From Paracoccaceae bacterium (GTDB lineage: Bacteria > Pseudomonadota > Alphaproteobacteria > Rhodobacterales > Rhodobacteraceae), in NCBI GenBank assembly GCA_027484915.1, contig JAIXSA010000164.1, forward strand, positions 1-40,244: a stretch of 40,244 nt of DNA, read 5' to 3'. Below the pieces are notes generated by a model, which ran no database searches, was not told the DNA's origin, and saw nothing but the letters and a program-made list of their open reading frames with translations. Of the stretch, positions 24,235 through 31,893 are shown in pieces (the stretch's first letter is position 1; each line of letters begins with the position of its first letter). The translations under genes and the position numbers were made by a program.

Positions 24235-25191
24235 ATGACCGATGTGATCCGCCGCAAGATCGACCGCACCCGCCCAATTCCGGCGGAAGGGGCTCCCGGT
24301 GCCGACCGGGGCTGGCGCCTGGCACTTGCGCGGGCGGCACGCGATGCGATGGGTCTTGATCTGGAGTTTCGCAGTCTGACCATCGCCCGGCAAAGCTCCA
24401 CCGAGATCCTGGAACAGGTACCTGATCTGGCTCTGATCGCGCTGCTGGATGGTCCACGCGGTGGGCTTGGGGTCATCATGCTTGCCCCGACCGTGACCGC
24501 CGCCCTGATCGAAAAGCAGACTATCGGGCGCCTTGCCACCCAGGCGCCACCCGCGCGCAAGGCCAGCCGCATCGACGCCGCGATGGTGGCGGGGGTGATC
24601 GACAGCGCCTTGATCGAGCTGGACGAAACCCTCGCCGAGGAGGCCGATTTCAGCTGGGCGGGCGGCTTCCGCTATGCCAGCTATCTTGAGGATGCGCGCC
24701 CGCTTGGCCTGTTGCTGGAAGAAGACGCCTACCGTGTCCTGTCCGCCGAGGTGGCGCTGGGGTCAGGCGCACGACAGGGCCGGGTGCTCCTGGTGATGCC
24801 AGCAAACGGTCGGGGCGAGGTGCAAGTTATCCGGGAAAGCCGGGACGACGCCGAGGCCCCGCAGTTCACCGCAGCACTTTCGGCCCAGGTGATGCAATCC
24901 GATTGTCGGCTGGACGCGGTTGTCGGTCGCCTGACGCTTTCGCTGCGCCAGATCCTCGACCTCCAGCAGGGCGGAACACTGGTGCTGCCAAACGCCGCGC
25001 TGGACGCAATCTCGCTGGAAACGATCGAGGGAAGGCGCATTGTCGGGGCGCGTTTGGGCCAGCACCGCGGCATGCGCGCGCTGAAACTTAATGCGGCCAT
25101 CTCCCCTCAGACCGCAGCCACGCCTGCCGCGCGGGTCACTCCTTCTGTGGCCGAGCAACCGGCAAGACCCGAACTCCGCGCCGCCGTGTAA
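24235..25191 (+). CDS. FliM/FliN-like flagellar switch protein
   Basis: 318 residues. The middle (about 30-190) resembles the FliM core, and the C-terminal domain (about 215-285) is a SpoA/FliN-type fold: LDAVVGRLTLSLRQILDLQQGGTLVL, followed by a VGARLGQHRG turn. FliM-type proteins form the cytoplasmic C-ring that binds CheY-P and sets rotation. No other flagellar gene is in the window. Upstream, CTTAACCC (24178-24185) holds a TTAA half-site of the CtrA type, but the second half is poor. The last 30 residues are Pro/Ala-rich and probably disordered. The stop is two bases from the converging gene's stop. Confidence 0.75.
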   Translation: MTDVIRRKIDRTRPIPAEGAPGADRGWRLALARAARDAMGLDLEFRSLTIARQSSTEILEQVPDLALIALLDGPRGGLGVIMLAPTVTAALIEKQTIGRLATQAPPARKASRIDAAMVAGVIDSALIELDETLAEEADFSWAGGFRYASYLEDARPLGLLLEEDAYRVLSAEVALGSGARQGRVLLVMPANGRGEVQVIRESRDDAEAPQFTAALSAQVMQSDCRLDAVVGRLTLSLRQILDLQQGGTLVLPNAALDAISLETIEGRRIVGARLGQHRGMRALKLNAAISPQTAATPAARVTPSVAEQPARPELRAAV

Positions 25192-25193
25192 GC

Positions 25194-25619
25194 TTACCGC
25201 TGGGCCAGCGCCTCGATCTGCGGACGCAGATGCTCCAACTGGTAGCCAAAGCGTGCGGGCAGGCCGATCAAGTCATCCGTCGGTCGCTTGCCGGCATTGG
25301 ACAGCGCCCAGACAATCGACGACCTGTTTCCGCTGGCACAATATGCGAAGACCGGGCCGGACGAAGCCGCGATGGCCGCCCCCTGCGCCGTCACGTTGTC
25401 CATCGTCAGCGCCCCGCCGATGACCGGGTTTGCCACGAAAGTCAGCCCCAGCGCCTCGGCCGCGCGGCGCATTTCGGCAGCGTGCAGGTGCGGCGGAATC
25501 TCGCCGTCCGGCCGGTTGTCGATCACCGTCACGTAACCCGCGGCCTTGATCGCGGGCAGATCGCCCGGCTCGATCTGGGGCGACACGGCATAGTCGGGGG
25601 TGATCGCTCGGATATCCAT
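25194..25619 (-). CDS. TIGR01244/DUF442 phosphatase-like protein (beta-lactamase hydrolase-like)
   Basis: 141 residues of the family often annotated beta-lactamase hydrolase-like or TIGR01244 sulfur transferase, with a dual-specificity phosphatase fold. The catalytic loop is YCASGNRS (Cys-x5-Arg). ITPDYAVSPQIEPGDLPAIKAAGYVTVIDNRPDGE is the conserved N-terminal part. The chosen start is ATG 25619 (MDIRAITPDY), with GGAG six bases upstream; the open frame extends further without support. It is divergent from a DksA-like gene across an FNR-type box. The usual substrate is unknown; in fusions this domain accompanies sulfide oxidation proteins. Confidence 0.82.
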   Translation of the reverse strand: MDIRAITPDYAVSPQIEPGDLPAIKAAGYVTVIDNRPDGEIPPHLHAAEMRRAAEALGLTFVANPVIGGALTMDNVTAQGAAIAASSGPVFAYCASGNRSSIVWALSNAGKRPTDDLIGLPARFGYQLEHLRPQIEALAQR

Positions 25620-25691
25620 CTGCATCTCCACATAAGCGCCAGCAAGAAAGCCGCCCGACCATAGCCAGCTTGGACCCAAAGCGCAAAGCCG

Positions 25692-25705
25692 TTGACTTGG
25701 GTCAA
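25692..25705. promoter_or_regulatory. FNR/FnrL-type box
   Basis: TTGACTTGGGTCAA, a perfect TTGAC-N4-GTCAA palindrome, close to the FNR consensus TTGAT-N4-ATCAA and the FnrL form TTGAY-N4-RTCAA. A -10-like TAGACT lies at 25729-25734, so the box centre falls near -42 of a start at about 25741, the classic activating (class II) place for the DksA-like gene at 25759. It could also affect the divergent phosphatase-like gene. Confidence 0.65.
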
Positions 25706-25758
25706 AGCCGACCGGCCAGGAACCGCGCTAGACTTGCAGCACAAAGAGGAGGACCCCG

Positions 25759-26091
25759 ATGCAGGCCAATCTGACCACACCGCTTGCCGCCCGGAAGGCC
25801 GCACTGGAAAAGCGCCTGACGGAACTTGGCGCGCGACTGGAAGCCATCGAGGAAGAGCTTGATTCGCACCAGAACCGCGACTGGGAGGACCTTGCGACCG
25901 AGCGGGAGGTTGATGAGGTTCTTGAAGCGACCGGCAATGCCGGCAAGACCGAGATCACGCGGATCCGTGCCGCGCTGCGCCGGATCGCCGACGGCAGCTA
26001 TGGCACCTGCGTCCGCTGTGGCGACACCATTGCCGAAGCCCGCCTCGATCTGTTGCCCTGGACCCCCCTTTGCAGGAGCTGCGCCCAATGA
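25759..26091 (+). CDS. TraR/DksA family zinc-finger protein
   Basis: 110 residues. An N-terminal coiled coil (about 10-45, RKAALEKRLTELGARLEAIEEEL), a linker (DWEDLATEREVDEVLEATG) and a C4 zinc finger CVRCGDTIAEARLDLLPWTPLCRSC. DksA-like proteins insert into the RNA polymerase secondary channel; the DxxDxA tip of canonical DksA is not evident, so this is a DksA-like paralog of uncertain action. GAGGAGG precedes ATG 25759. It overlaps the next gene by ATGA. Confidence 0.88.
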   Translation: MQANLTTPLAARKAALEKRLTELGARLEAIEEELDSHQNRDWEDLATEREVDEVLEATGNAGKTEITRIRAALRRIADGSYGTCVRCGDTIAEARLDLLPWTPLCRSCAQ

Positions 26092-26282
26092 CCGCCCGCA
26101 AACCCGCCGACATTTTTCGTGAAGAGGCCGATCTTCTGGCCGCCGGCATAGATCTGCAGCAGCAGGGGCTGGAACTCCTTCTGGCCGAGATGCGGGCCCT
26201 TGCCGCGCTTCTTCCGGGCGAGGAGACGCATGATCAGACCGACGCCGAGGTCGAGGCCAGCTTTGACAACATGCCAGTCTAG
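26088..26282 (+). CDS. Hypothetical protein coupled to the DksA-like gene
   Basis: 64 residues, MTARKPADIFREEADLLAAG..., with a helical hydrophilic/amphipathic look (IDLQQQGLELLLAEMRALAALL) and an acidic C-terminus (EVEASFDNMPV). No family recognised. Start fixed by ATGA overlap with the DksA-like gene, so it probably belongs to the same putative FNR-controlled operon. Confidence 0.6.
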   Translation: MTARKPADIFREEADLLAAGIDLQQQGLELLLAEMRALAALLPGEETHDQTDAEVEASFDNMPV

Positions 26283-26293
26283 GCGCGGGCGTG

Positions 26294-26509
26294 TCAGCCC
26301 AGCAGGATACCCGCAACGACGGCCGCAAGGCCAAGCGCCGAGAGGCCGACCGCCGCCAGGTTGATCGTGACGACCCGTTGCAGTTCGGCCCGCATCGCGG
26401 CGTCGTCCAGGCCGGACCGCTTGGCCCTCGTCGCGCGCAGGATGCAATAAACGAGGCCTGCAAGCCCAGCTACCGTCAACGCCGCCCCTGACCAGATGAC
26501 TGCCTGCAT
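26294..26509 (-). CDS. Small membrane protein (2 TM)
   Basis: 71 residues from ATG 26509 (AGAGG upstream). Two hydrophobic helices, about 4-23 (VIWSGAALTVAGLAGLVYCI) and 49-70 (LAAVGLSALGLAAVVAGILLG), separated by a charged loop (RATRAKRSGLDDAAMRAELQR). No function recognised; this kind of protein is common in the group. Confidence 0.62.
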   Translation of the reverse strand: MQAVIWSGAALTVAGLAGLVYCILRATRAKRSGLDDAAMRAELQRVVTINLAAVGLSALGLAAVVAGILLG

Positions 26510-26654
26510 CGAAGCCTCTCCCTGTCGCTGGTGCTCTGCTAGCCGGTCTGCGGTCCCCGTGCAAGCAAACGCCCCCCGCGTGCCGATCCTGCCTTGAACC
26601 CCAAGCCACTGGCGGGGTAGGAACCCTGACCACCCGTCAGACCGGAGGACCGCC

Positions 26655-26909
26655 ATGCCCGACGCGACCGATCCCTATGCCGTCACTGCCGACGAGCTTC
26701 GCCAGTTCATCGAACGCTACGAGCAGCTGGAATCCGAAAAGAAGGACGTCACCGAGCAGCAGAAAGAGCTGATGGCCGAGGCCAAGGGCAGGGGCTACGA
26801 CACCAAGGTCATGCGCAAGGTGATCGCGCTGCGCAAGCGCAAGCCGGACGAGATCGCCGAGGAAGAAGCCGTGCTCGAGCTTTACAAGACCGCGCTGGGG
26901 ATGAGCTGA
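26655..26909 (+). CDS. GapR/UPF0335 family DNA-binding protein
   Basis: 84 residues of the DUF2312/UPF0335 family whose studied member GapR of Caulobacter binds overtwisted AT-rich DNA ahead of replication and transcription forks and helps topoisomerases. The family sequence is evident: ADELRQFIERYEQLESEKKD, EAKGRGYDTKVMRKVIALRK and EAVLELYKTALGM. The N-terminal half is a coiled coil used for dimerisation. GGAGG precedes ATG 26655. Its stop abuts the stop of the converging gene (TGATCA). Confidence 0.93.
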   Translation: MPDATDPYAVTADELRQFIERYEQLESEKKDVTEQQKELMAEAKGRGYDTKVMRKVIALRKRKPDEIAEEEAVLELYKTALGMS

Positions 26910-27782
26910 TCAGGGCTCGATCATCCGCACGCCGGGGGTCCGGGCGATGCGGTCCATATCCCGCAGGTAGGACTGGGTCAGCGTTTCGACCAGGTCCTCC
27001 GACCAGCCGGGAACCGCGGCATCTGCCGCCAGCTTTTCCGGGCGGCCGAACTTTTCCAGGAAGGCCGTGACGATCCGCCGCCGCTGCGACACGCTTTGTG
27101 GCGGATGCTCGCGGCAGTAGGTCTGATAGCGGACGAACCCGCCTTCGGTGATGAGGTCCGACAAAAGCTCCTCATCGTCTTCAAGCCGGGTTTCCTCTGC
27201 GTGACCCGAGATTGCCTGCAGCACCTCGGGCCAGATCAGCGGCGTATCCTCGTCGCACCAAACCGTAAGCGGCACCCCAGGATGGGCTTGCTTGAGCGCC
27301 CGGATCGTGTCTGACCACCGCAGGCCCGTCGGATCGACATCGCGCAGAATATCGTCGTGGCCCTTGGCTTGTGCCCGCTGCCGCAGGTCCGGCAGGAACG
27401 ACGCCGGGTTCCGGATGGCCATGTGGAACTCGGCCTCATGGTCGGGGAAGATTTGGGTGAAGCTCAGCAACCTCTCGCCACCCCCGTGGTACAGCATGTC
27501 GCCGACCGCATAGGCGGGAAAGCTCAGGAAGCTGGTCCAGGACAGGACCATCCGCTCGGCTTGCGGCTCGTCCGTGATCTGGTCCAGGATCATCACCGAG
27601 GTTTCGTCCGACGCGGGACGGCCACGCAACTGCGTCACGGTGGCGCGCAAGAGATTGCGGTACCGAGTGGGCGAGGGGATGGAAATGCCCTGGTCGGCCA
27701 GCTTGGCCCGGTTCTTAAGCAGACAGCGGACCAGCCGGTCCTCGTCGGTGCAATGGACACCCAGGTGGTAGACGATGCGCAT
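26910..27782 (-). CDS. Sulfotransferase-like hypothetical protein
   Basis: 290 residues. The start MRIVYHLGVHCTDEDRLVRCLLKNR resembles proteins of the P-loop sulfotransferase-like group in Rhodobacterales, though a full PAPS-binding loop is not seen. FHMAIRNPASFLPDLRQR recalls the IRNPxxR segment that binds the 3'-phosphate in sulfotransferases. No membrane segment. Function unknown; the similarity is from memory of motifs and needs a profile search. Confidence 0.62.
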   Translation of the reverse strand: MRIVYHLGVHCTDEDRLVRCLLKNRAKLADQGISIPSPTRYRNLLRATVTQLRGRPASDETSVMILDQITDEPQAERMVLSWTSFLSFPAYAVGDMLYHGGGERLLSFTQIFPDHEAEFHMAIRNPASFLPDLRQRAQAKGHDDILRDVDPTGLRWSDTIRALKQAHPGVPLTVWCDEDTPLIWPEVLQAISGHAEETRLEDDEELLSDLITEGGFVRYQTYCREHPPQSVSQRRRIVTAFLEKFGRPEKLAADAAVPGWSEDLVETLTQSYLRDMDRIARTPGVRMIEP

Positions 27783-27880
27783 CGTGCCTGACTTTTCGGC
27801 TCGGGCTTCTTTCGCCCGGCGGCGCGACTATACGGGCTTTTCTGGACAGTTAAACCGCTTTCCTGTAACCGAGGCATAGG

Positions 27881-29533
27881 ATGTCCGACCGTTTCACTCA
27901 ACTTGCCAGAGGCCCCCAGTTCCGCCCCGATCCCTGGACGATCGGCGCGGTGATGATCGCGGTCGTTGTGCTGGCGCCGATCCTCTCGATCGTCTGGATC
28001 GCCTTCAATCCGACCGAGAACATCTGGCCGCATCTCATGGCGACAGTCCTGCCGCGCTACCTTGTGACGACCCTTCTGTTGATGGGCGGTGTCGCTATCC
28101 TCAGCGCCGCGATGGGCACCGGAGCGGCCTGGCTGATCAGCCAGTACCGTTTTCCTGGCCGCGACTGGCTAGCCCATGCCTTGCTTTTTCCACTGGCGAT
28201 CCCGGCCTACGTCGGCGCCTATGCCCTGGTCGACCTTCTGGACTATGCCGGTCCCGTGCAAGCGGCGCTGCGGGCGACGTTCGGCTGGACCAGCGCACGC
28301 GACTACTGGTTTCCCGAGACCCGGTCCCTGCCGATGGCGATCCTGGTCATGTCCTTCGCGCTTTACCCCTACGTCTACCTCCTGGCCCGGTCTGCCTACC
28401 GCGAGCAGTCGGGCCGCGCCTACGAGGTCGCCCGTGCCCTTGGCTGCGGACCCTGGGGCATGTTCCTGCGGATCGGCTGGCCGTTGGCCCGTCCGGCCAT
28501 AGCGGCGGGTGTGGCGCTGGCCCTGATGGAGACGGTGGCTGACTATGGCACCGTCCTGCACTTCGGGGTGCAGACGCTGACCACGGGGGTCTTCTCGACC
28601 TGGCTGAATGGCGGAAATGCCGGTGGAGCCGCCCAGATCGCGGGCGTCATCCTGTTCCTGATCCTGCTTCTCGTCGGGCTTGAACGTGCCGGACGCGGTG
28701 GTGCACGGTTCCACCGCCTTGGCCGCAGCGCGCAACCGCATGAACCGATCCGGATCGTCGGGCGCAGGCGCTGGTATGCCACGATCCTGTGCCTGATCCC
28801 CTTTGCGGGGGGCTTCCTTCTACCCGTCGGCGTGATGCTCGTCCATTCTGCCTCCGCGCCCGAAGGCTGGCTGGCCCCGGGCCTTCTGGACGCGCTGGCA
28901 AACACGCTCGTCGTCGCGGGGCTGGCGGCCCTCGCCACGGTCGGGGCGGCCGTCTTCCTGGTTTACGCCTTGCGCATGAAGGGCTCGCGAGCAGCGCATG
29001 TCCTGCTGCCGCTGACGCTGATCGGCTATGCTGCCCCCGGCGCGGTCCTGGCACTGGGGCTTCTTTTGCCCCTTGCTGCGCTGGATCACCGGCTGGCCGA
29101 TGGGGTGCTGGCACTGACAGGCTGGGACCCTGGACTGATGGTCACCGGCACCGCCTTCGCGCTGGGGCTGGCTTATGTCGTCCGGTTCTTCGGCATCGCA
29201 CAGGGCGCCGTGGATGCCGCCTTCGGTCGGGTCTCACCATCGTTGTCGATGGCCGCACGCTCGCTGGGCCGGTCGGCTTCGGGCACGCTGGGCGCGGTGT
29301 ACCTGCCGCTGATGCGCGGCTCGATCCTGACGGCGCTTCTTGTGGTCTTCGTCGACTGCGTCAAGGAACTACCGGCGACCCTGCTCTTGCGCCCGTTCAA
29401 CTTCAACACGCTCTCCACCCGCGTCTTCGAGCTTGCCAGCCTCGAGCGCCTGTCCGAGGCCGCGCCGGCGGCCCTTCTGGTGATGGCGGTCGGGTTGATG
29501 GCCGTGATCGTCGTCGCCCGACGCCAGGACTGA
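27881..29533 (+). CDS. Iron(III)-type ABC transporter permease (FbpB/AfuB-like)
   Basis: 550-residue permease with two fused BPD transmembrane halves (about residues 60-270 and 330-545), as in FbpB/SfuB iron importers. Each half has an EAA loop: YEVARALGCGPWGMFLRIGWP and SMAARSLGRSASGTLGAVYLP. DCVKELPATLLLRPFNFNTLSTRVF is a typical C-terminal block of this family. The partner ATPase and binding protein are not adjacent in the window. The ATG at 27881 has a moderate GAGG site. tRNA-Thr follows directly. Confidence 0.9.
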   Translation: MSDRFTQLARGPQFRPDPWTIGAVMIAVVVLAPILSIVWIAFNPTENIWPHLMATVLPRYLVTTLLLMGGVAILSAAMGTGAAWLISQYRFPGRDWLAHALLFPLAIPAYVGAYALVDLLDYAGPVQAALRATFGWTSARDYWFPETRSLPMAILVMSFALYPYVYLLARSAYREQSGRAYEVARALGCGPWGMFLRIGWPLARPAIAAGVALALMETVADYGTVLHFGVQTLTTGVFSTWLNGGNAGGAAQIAGVILFLILLLVGLERAGRGGARFHRLGRSAQPHEPIRIVGRRRWYATILCLIPFAGGFLLPVGVMLVHSASAPEGWLAPGLLDALANTLVVAGLAALATVGAAVFLVYALRMKGSRAAHVLLPLTLIGYAAPGAVLALGLLLPLAALDHRLADGVLALTGWDPGLMVTGTAFALGLAYVVRFFGIAQGAVDAAFGRVSPSLSMAARSLGRSASGTLGAVYLPLMRGSILTALLVVFVDCVKELPATLLLRPFNFNTLSTRVFELASLERLSEAAPAALLVMAVGLMAVIVVARRQD

Positions 29534-29537
29534 ACCC

Positions 29538-29566
29538 TTGCGCGCACCGCGCCGCGAGGGTATCTG
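29538..29566 (+). promoter_or_regulatory. Promoter of tRNA-Thr
   Basis: TTGCGC at 29538-29543, a 17-base spacer, then TATCTG at 29561-29566. The first base of the tRNA is 10 bases downstream, so the leader is only a few bases. The -35 begins four bases after the permease stop. Confidence 0.65.
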
Positions 29567-29575
29567 GAAGCCGTG

Positions 29576-29651
29576 GCCCCTATAGCTCAGCTGGTAGAGC
29601 ATCTGATTTGTAATCAGAGGGTCGGGGGTTCGAGTCCCTCTGGGGGCACCA
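29576..29651 (+). tRNA. tRNA-Thr (anticodon TGT)
   Basis: 76 bases forming a full cloverleaf: acceptor GCCCCTA with TGGGGGC (one G-U), D-arm GCTC...GAGC, anticodon arm TCTGA-TTTGTAA-TCAGA with TGT, and T-arm with GGTTCGAGTCC. CCA is encoded (29649-29651). It lies between the iron permease gene and an AT-rich accessory stretch. Confidence 0.96.
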
Positions 29652-29659
29652 AAAAATTC

Positions 29660-29692
29660 AATGACGACAATGGCTTCGGCTGTGTCGTCATT
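29660..29692 (+). terminator. Hairpin after tRNA-Thr
   Basis: A perfect 10-bp inverted repeat, AATGACGACA (29660-29669) and TGTCGTCATT (29683-29692), followed by CAGTTTCTTC. It starts 9 bases after the tRNA CCA and probably ends its transcript, although the T run is broken. Confidence 0.6.
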
Positions 29693-29708
29693 CAGTTTCT
29701 TCGGGCGC

Positions 29709-29730
29709 AAATGTTACACACATTTGTAAC
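29709..29730. repeat. Nested inverted repeats
   Basis: Two overlapping inverted repeats share these 22 bases: AAATGT...ACATTT (29709-29725) and GTTACA...TGTAAC (29713-29730). Only one can form at a time. This is a candidate operator or small switch upstream of the exported protein gene at 29941, with no known match. Confidence 0.4.
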
Positions 29731-29940
29731 TGATCAGACAGTCCGAAGATTTTGCTCCGCGATCTGCGACATCTTCAATCCTTCCACTTTCACTAGGGGT
29801 CACCACGACCCTAAGTGACTGCTTGGTATCTTATGGCTGTATTGACGAACTGCGCGGACATCGAGTTACTCATGTCTTGCTAGGTGTGAATGGCCTCAGC
29901 CTTAAATAATACGTGCGAGGGTGTTGTGCTCTGTGTGGAA

Positions 29941-30375
29941 ATGAAACGTTCTCTTATCATGCTGGGCATTATCCTTGGAGCCACTGCTACAGCAAATGCT
30001 GATGTGGCAAGTGACGACACAGGTTGGTACTGCGGCGGCGTTTCAGATTGGGAAATAGCACAAGTAATTGTTGGAGAAGACATTGTTCTCAACAATTTCT
30101 TGCTGGATGAGCGCGATGCTCTGATGGCGAACTCCCTGAGAGTGATCGAACTCAGCTACTCCGCCACAAACCGGAGTTCGGACGTCATCGCCTTCAACTC
30201 ACAGGTTGTTGGTTTTGATGAAGTCGGGCGCGTAACGTTCGCTCTTGAAGCCAATCCATCTCTGGAGATCATGTCTGATCGGACGACCGAGACTATAACG
30301 GGCGATAGCTATGTTGTGGGCTCCCCGCTTACAGCGACGAAGAAGCTTTGTATCGGTTTCTTCGCCGATCTATGA
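29941..30375 (+). CDS. Orphan exported protein
   Basis: 144 residues starting at ATG 29941, chosen because it begins a typical signal peptide (MKRSLIMLGIILGATATANA) cleaved before DVAS. The mature part is small and acidic, with two Cys (WYCGGVSDW near its start, KKLCIGFF near its end) that may form a disulfide, and beta-rich text. No family is recognised. Base composition is unlike the neighbourhood: the line 29941-30000 has 27 G/C of 60. It sits just past tRNA-Thr, which suggests acquisition. The ribosome binding site is weak (GTGGAA). Confidence 0.65.
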   Translation: MKRSLIMLGIILGATATANADVASDDTGWYCGGVSDWEIAQVIVGEDIVLNNFLLDERDALMANSLRVIELSYSATNRSSDVIAFNSQVVGFDEVGRVTFALEANPSLEIMSDRTTETITGDSYVVGSPLTATKKLCIGFFADL

Positions 30376-30403
30376 AAATTGATACAGCAACAGGAGAAGA
30401 GTT

Positions 30404-30763
30404 GTGAAGAAGGCTGGCGGAATCATTGCCCTAATCTCGGGCATTTTTGGAACTATAGCGGCGCTGGTAACGCTGTTTCTTGGTGGCGTTGGGACGGCGG
30501 TTGAGGCAGGTGCGGGGATTGGCGATACTGGTAGCAGTGCTGTATTGGCCTTCGGATTCGGCGGCCTGATCTTTTCCTTTCTGACGATCATTCTGGCCGC
30601 CGTGACAATGGGAGCCAAGGGTAGGATCCCGGGCATCCTGCTGATCGTTTGCTCAATTGCAGGCGCGATTCTTGGAGGAACCTTTGTCGCCGTCTGCATG
30701 GTCTTGGCGTTCGTCGGTGGGATCCTGGCGCTCTTCGGGAATGAGAACAAGCCGGCAGCCTGA
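30404..30763 (+). CDS. Four-helix membrane protein (DUF4064-like)
   Basis: 119 residues from GTG 30404 with AGGAGA upstream. Four hydrophobic segments are visible (about 5-27, 48-68, 75-93, 95-112), rich in Gly/Ala/Ile: GGIIALISGIFGTIAALVTLF, GFGGLIFSFLTIILAAVTMG and MVLAFVGGILALFG. The spacing recalls DUF4064-type small membrane proteins, but this is a loose match. It starts 28 bases after the exported protein and probably shares its transcript. Two strong hairpins follow its stop. Confidence 0.62.
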   Translation: MKKAGGIIALISGIFGTIAALVTLFLGGVGTAVEAGAGIGDTGSSAVLAFGFGGLIFSFLTIILAAVTMGAKGRIPGILLIVCSIAGAILGGTFVAVCMVLAFVGGILALFGNENKPAA

Positions 30764-30781
30764 TGACGATCCGGCAGTCGT

Positions 30782-30877
30782 TTTGGCGGGCCTACACCAA
30801 GGCTCGCCAAAGCCTTATCCGCGGTCGACAGAACGTTCCTGCCACCCGGCAGTCTTGGGGAAGGGCCGGGTGGCAGG
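30782..30877. other. Two strong tandem hairpins (possible structured RNA)
   Basis: Hairpin A is TTTGGCGGGCC (30782-30792), loop TACACCAA, GGCTCGCCAAA (30801-30811): 11 pairs with one G-U. Hairpin B is CCTGCCACCCGGC (30838-30850), a 14-base loop, GCCGGGTGGCAGG (30865-30877): 13 perfect pairs. They begin 18 bases after the stop of the four-helix protein. Neither has a following T run, so simple termination is not the full explanation. Confidence 0.65.
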
Positions 30878-31195
30878 TGGACCCGTTCGGGGTCGATGCA
30901 AACAGCATGTGATCGCACGTGCGCGGTGGATGAGGGGACGTCATCGCCTCGCATGGGCCGAGTGATCACCTGCAACTCCGGCAAGAGCTTGGCAATCGCA
31001 TGACGCTTTTGCGATGCAGAGCCAGTTGGTGCCATATTGCAATCAGAAGTTGCAATGCAAGCGTCGGATTCATCAAGCCGGACAGAATCACCCGTCCCCA
31101 TTTGATTCCGAACGTCTTTACTTGAAGTTGCAGGAACCAGGGGACGCTACCTCAATAGCCCGCCCAGATGGCGACTGTCCCGTATCGCCGCACAA

Positions 31196-31217
31196 AACCT
31201 GTCGAAACCGACAGGTT
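31196..31217. repeat. Nine-bp hairpin
   Basis: AACCTGTCG (31196-31204), loop AAAC, CGACAGGTT (31209-31217), perfect. It lies about 130 bases before the Hint-like gene, with no T run. It is probably a regulatory or mobile-element trace. Confidence 0.5.
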
Positions 31218-31348
31218 AACCTGCCCTGACTGGAGTGGTATGTTCAAGGAGAAGCCTGGGGCAAAATCTCCACGCTCATTTGGTTCATTTTCAGTATTGA
31301 TTCGCGCCACTGTTTCCGGCGCATTGCCAATTTGCAGGATTGAACATA

Positions 31349-31882
31349 ATGCAGCCTTCTGGCACGGTCATCGAACTCGACCGGTTCCGGCGTGTCCGCG
31401 AAGCGATCGCCGGCTTCACCCGCCCCGAACCTACCGAGAAAGTCGAACCCAAGCTTGACTGGTATCTACCGGGATTTGCAGGAAAATCGCGGGTAACTAC
31501 CATCTTCGGCGATCTCCCGATCGAGGCATTGCGGGTCCGGGATGACCTCCGGACCTATTCCGGCGCCAATGCCCAGGTCCAGCTCGTCGACCGCGTTCAC
31601 CTTGATCAGGACTTCCTGCGCAAGCAGCCAAGCGCGCTTCCGGTGCGAATTCCGGCGAATGCCTTCGGACACGGTCGCCCGTCACAGGACATGCTTCTGT
31701 CAGCGGGGCAGGAGATCTGTCCCGACGCTCATGTCGCCTCAACTTTCATCAAGGCCAATGAATTGCGCGGCAGATACAATTCTGATCTGACGCAATACGC
31801 AGGATTGACCTATATCCGCTTTCATTGCGGTGTTCCGGCAATTGTGCGGGTCGATGGCATCTGGGTGCGCGTCCGGAATTAA
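31349..31882 (+). CDS. Hint-domain-like protein lacking the catalytic Cys
   Basis: 177 residues from ATG 31349 (AGGA nine bases upstream). The text GFAGKSRVTTIFGDLPIEALRVRDD lines up with the start of Rhodobacterales Hint_2 domains (CFxxGTxIxTxxGxxPVEALRxGD), and FLRKQPSALPVRIPANAFGHGRPSQDMLLSAGQEI is the conserved second block. The catalytic Cys at the start is replaced by Gly (PGFAGKS), so self-splicing or cleavage is not expected. Such proteins are often seen fused to adhesin-like parts; here only a short N-terminal tail is present. Function unknown. Confidence 0.72.
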   Translation: MQPSGTVIELDRFRRVREAIAGFTRPEPTEKVEPKLDWYLPGFAGKSRVTTIFGDLPIEALRVRDDLRTYSGANAQVQLVDRVHLDQDFLRKQPSALPVRIPANAFGHGRPSQDMLLSAGQEICPDAHVASTFIKANELRGRYNSDLTQYAGLTYIRFHCGVPAIVRVDGIWVRVRN

Positions 31883-31893
31883 CCGCGATGCGA

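Larger units (their letters stand above)
30764..31348. other. 585-base region with no convincing gene, rich in inverted repeats
   Basis: Open frames here have no ribosome binding site, no family likeness and atypical composition. What is seen: two strong hairpins at 30782-30877, a 7-bp inverted pair CGTCCCC/GGGGACG (about 31091 and 31139), a duplicated TTGCAAT near 31038-31058, and a 9-bp stem at 31196-31217. It may hold non-coding RNA, the promoter of the Hint-like gene, or the remains of a mobile element; nothing decisive was found. Confidence 0.6.

Noticed and set aside
29627-31348. Attachment-site duplication of the tRNA-Thr 3' end
   Set aside because: No repeat of the GGTTCGAGTCC...GGGGGCACCA end was found downstream in the window.
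31168-31458. Plus-strand open frame crossing the 9-bp hairpin into the Hint-like gene
   Set aside because: No ribosome binding site, no similarity, and it overlaps the better-supported gene in another frame.
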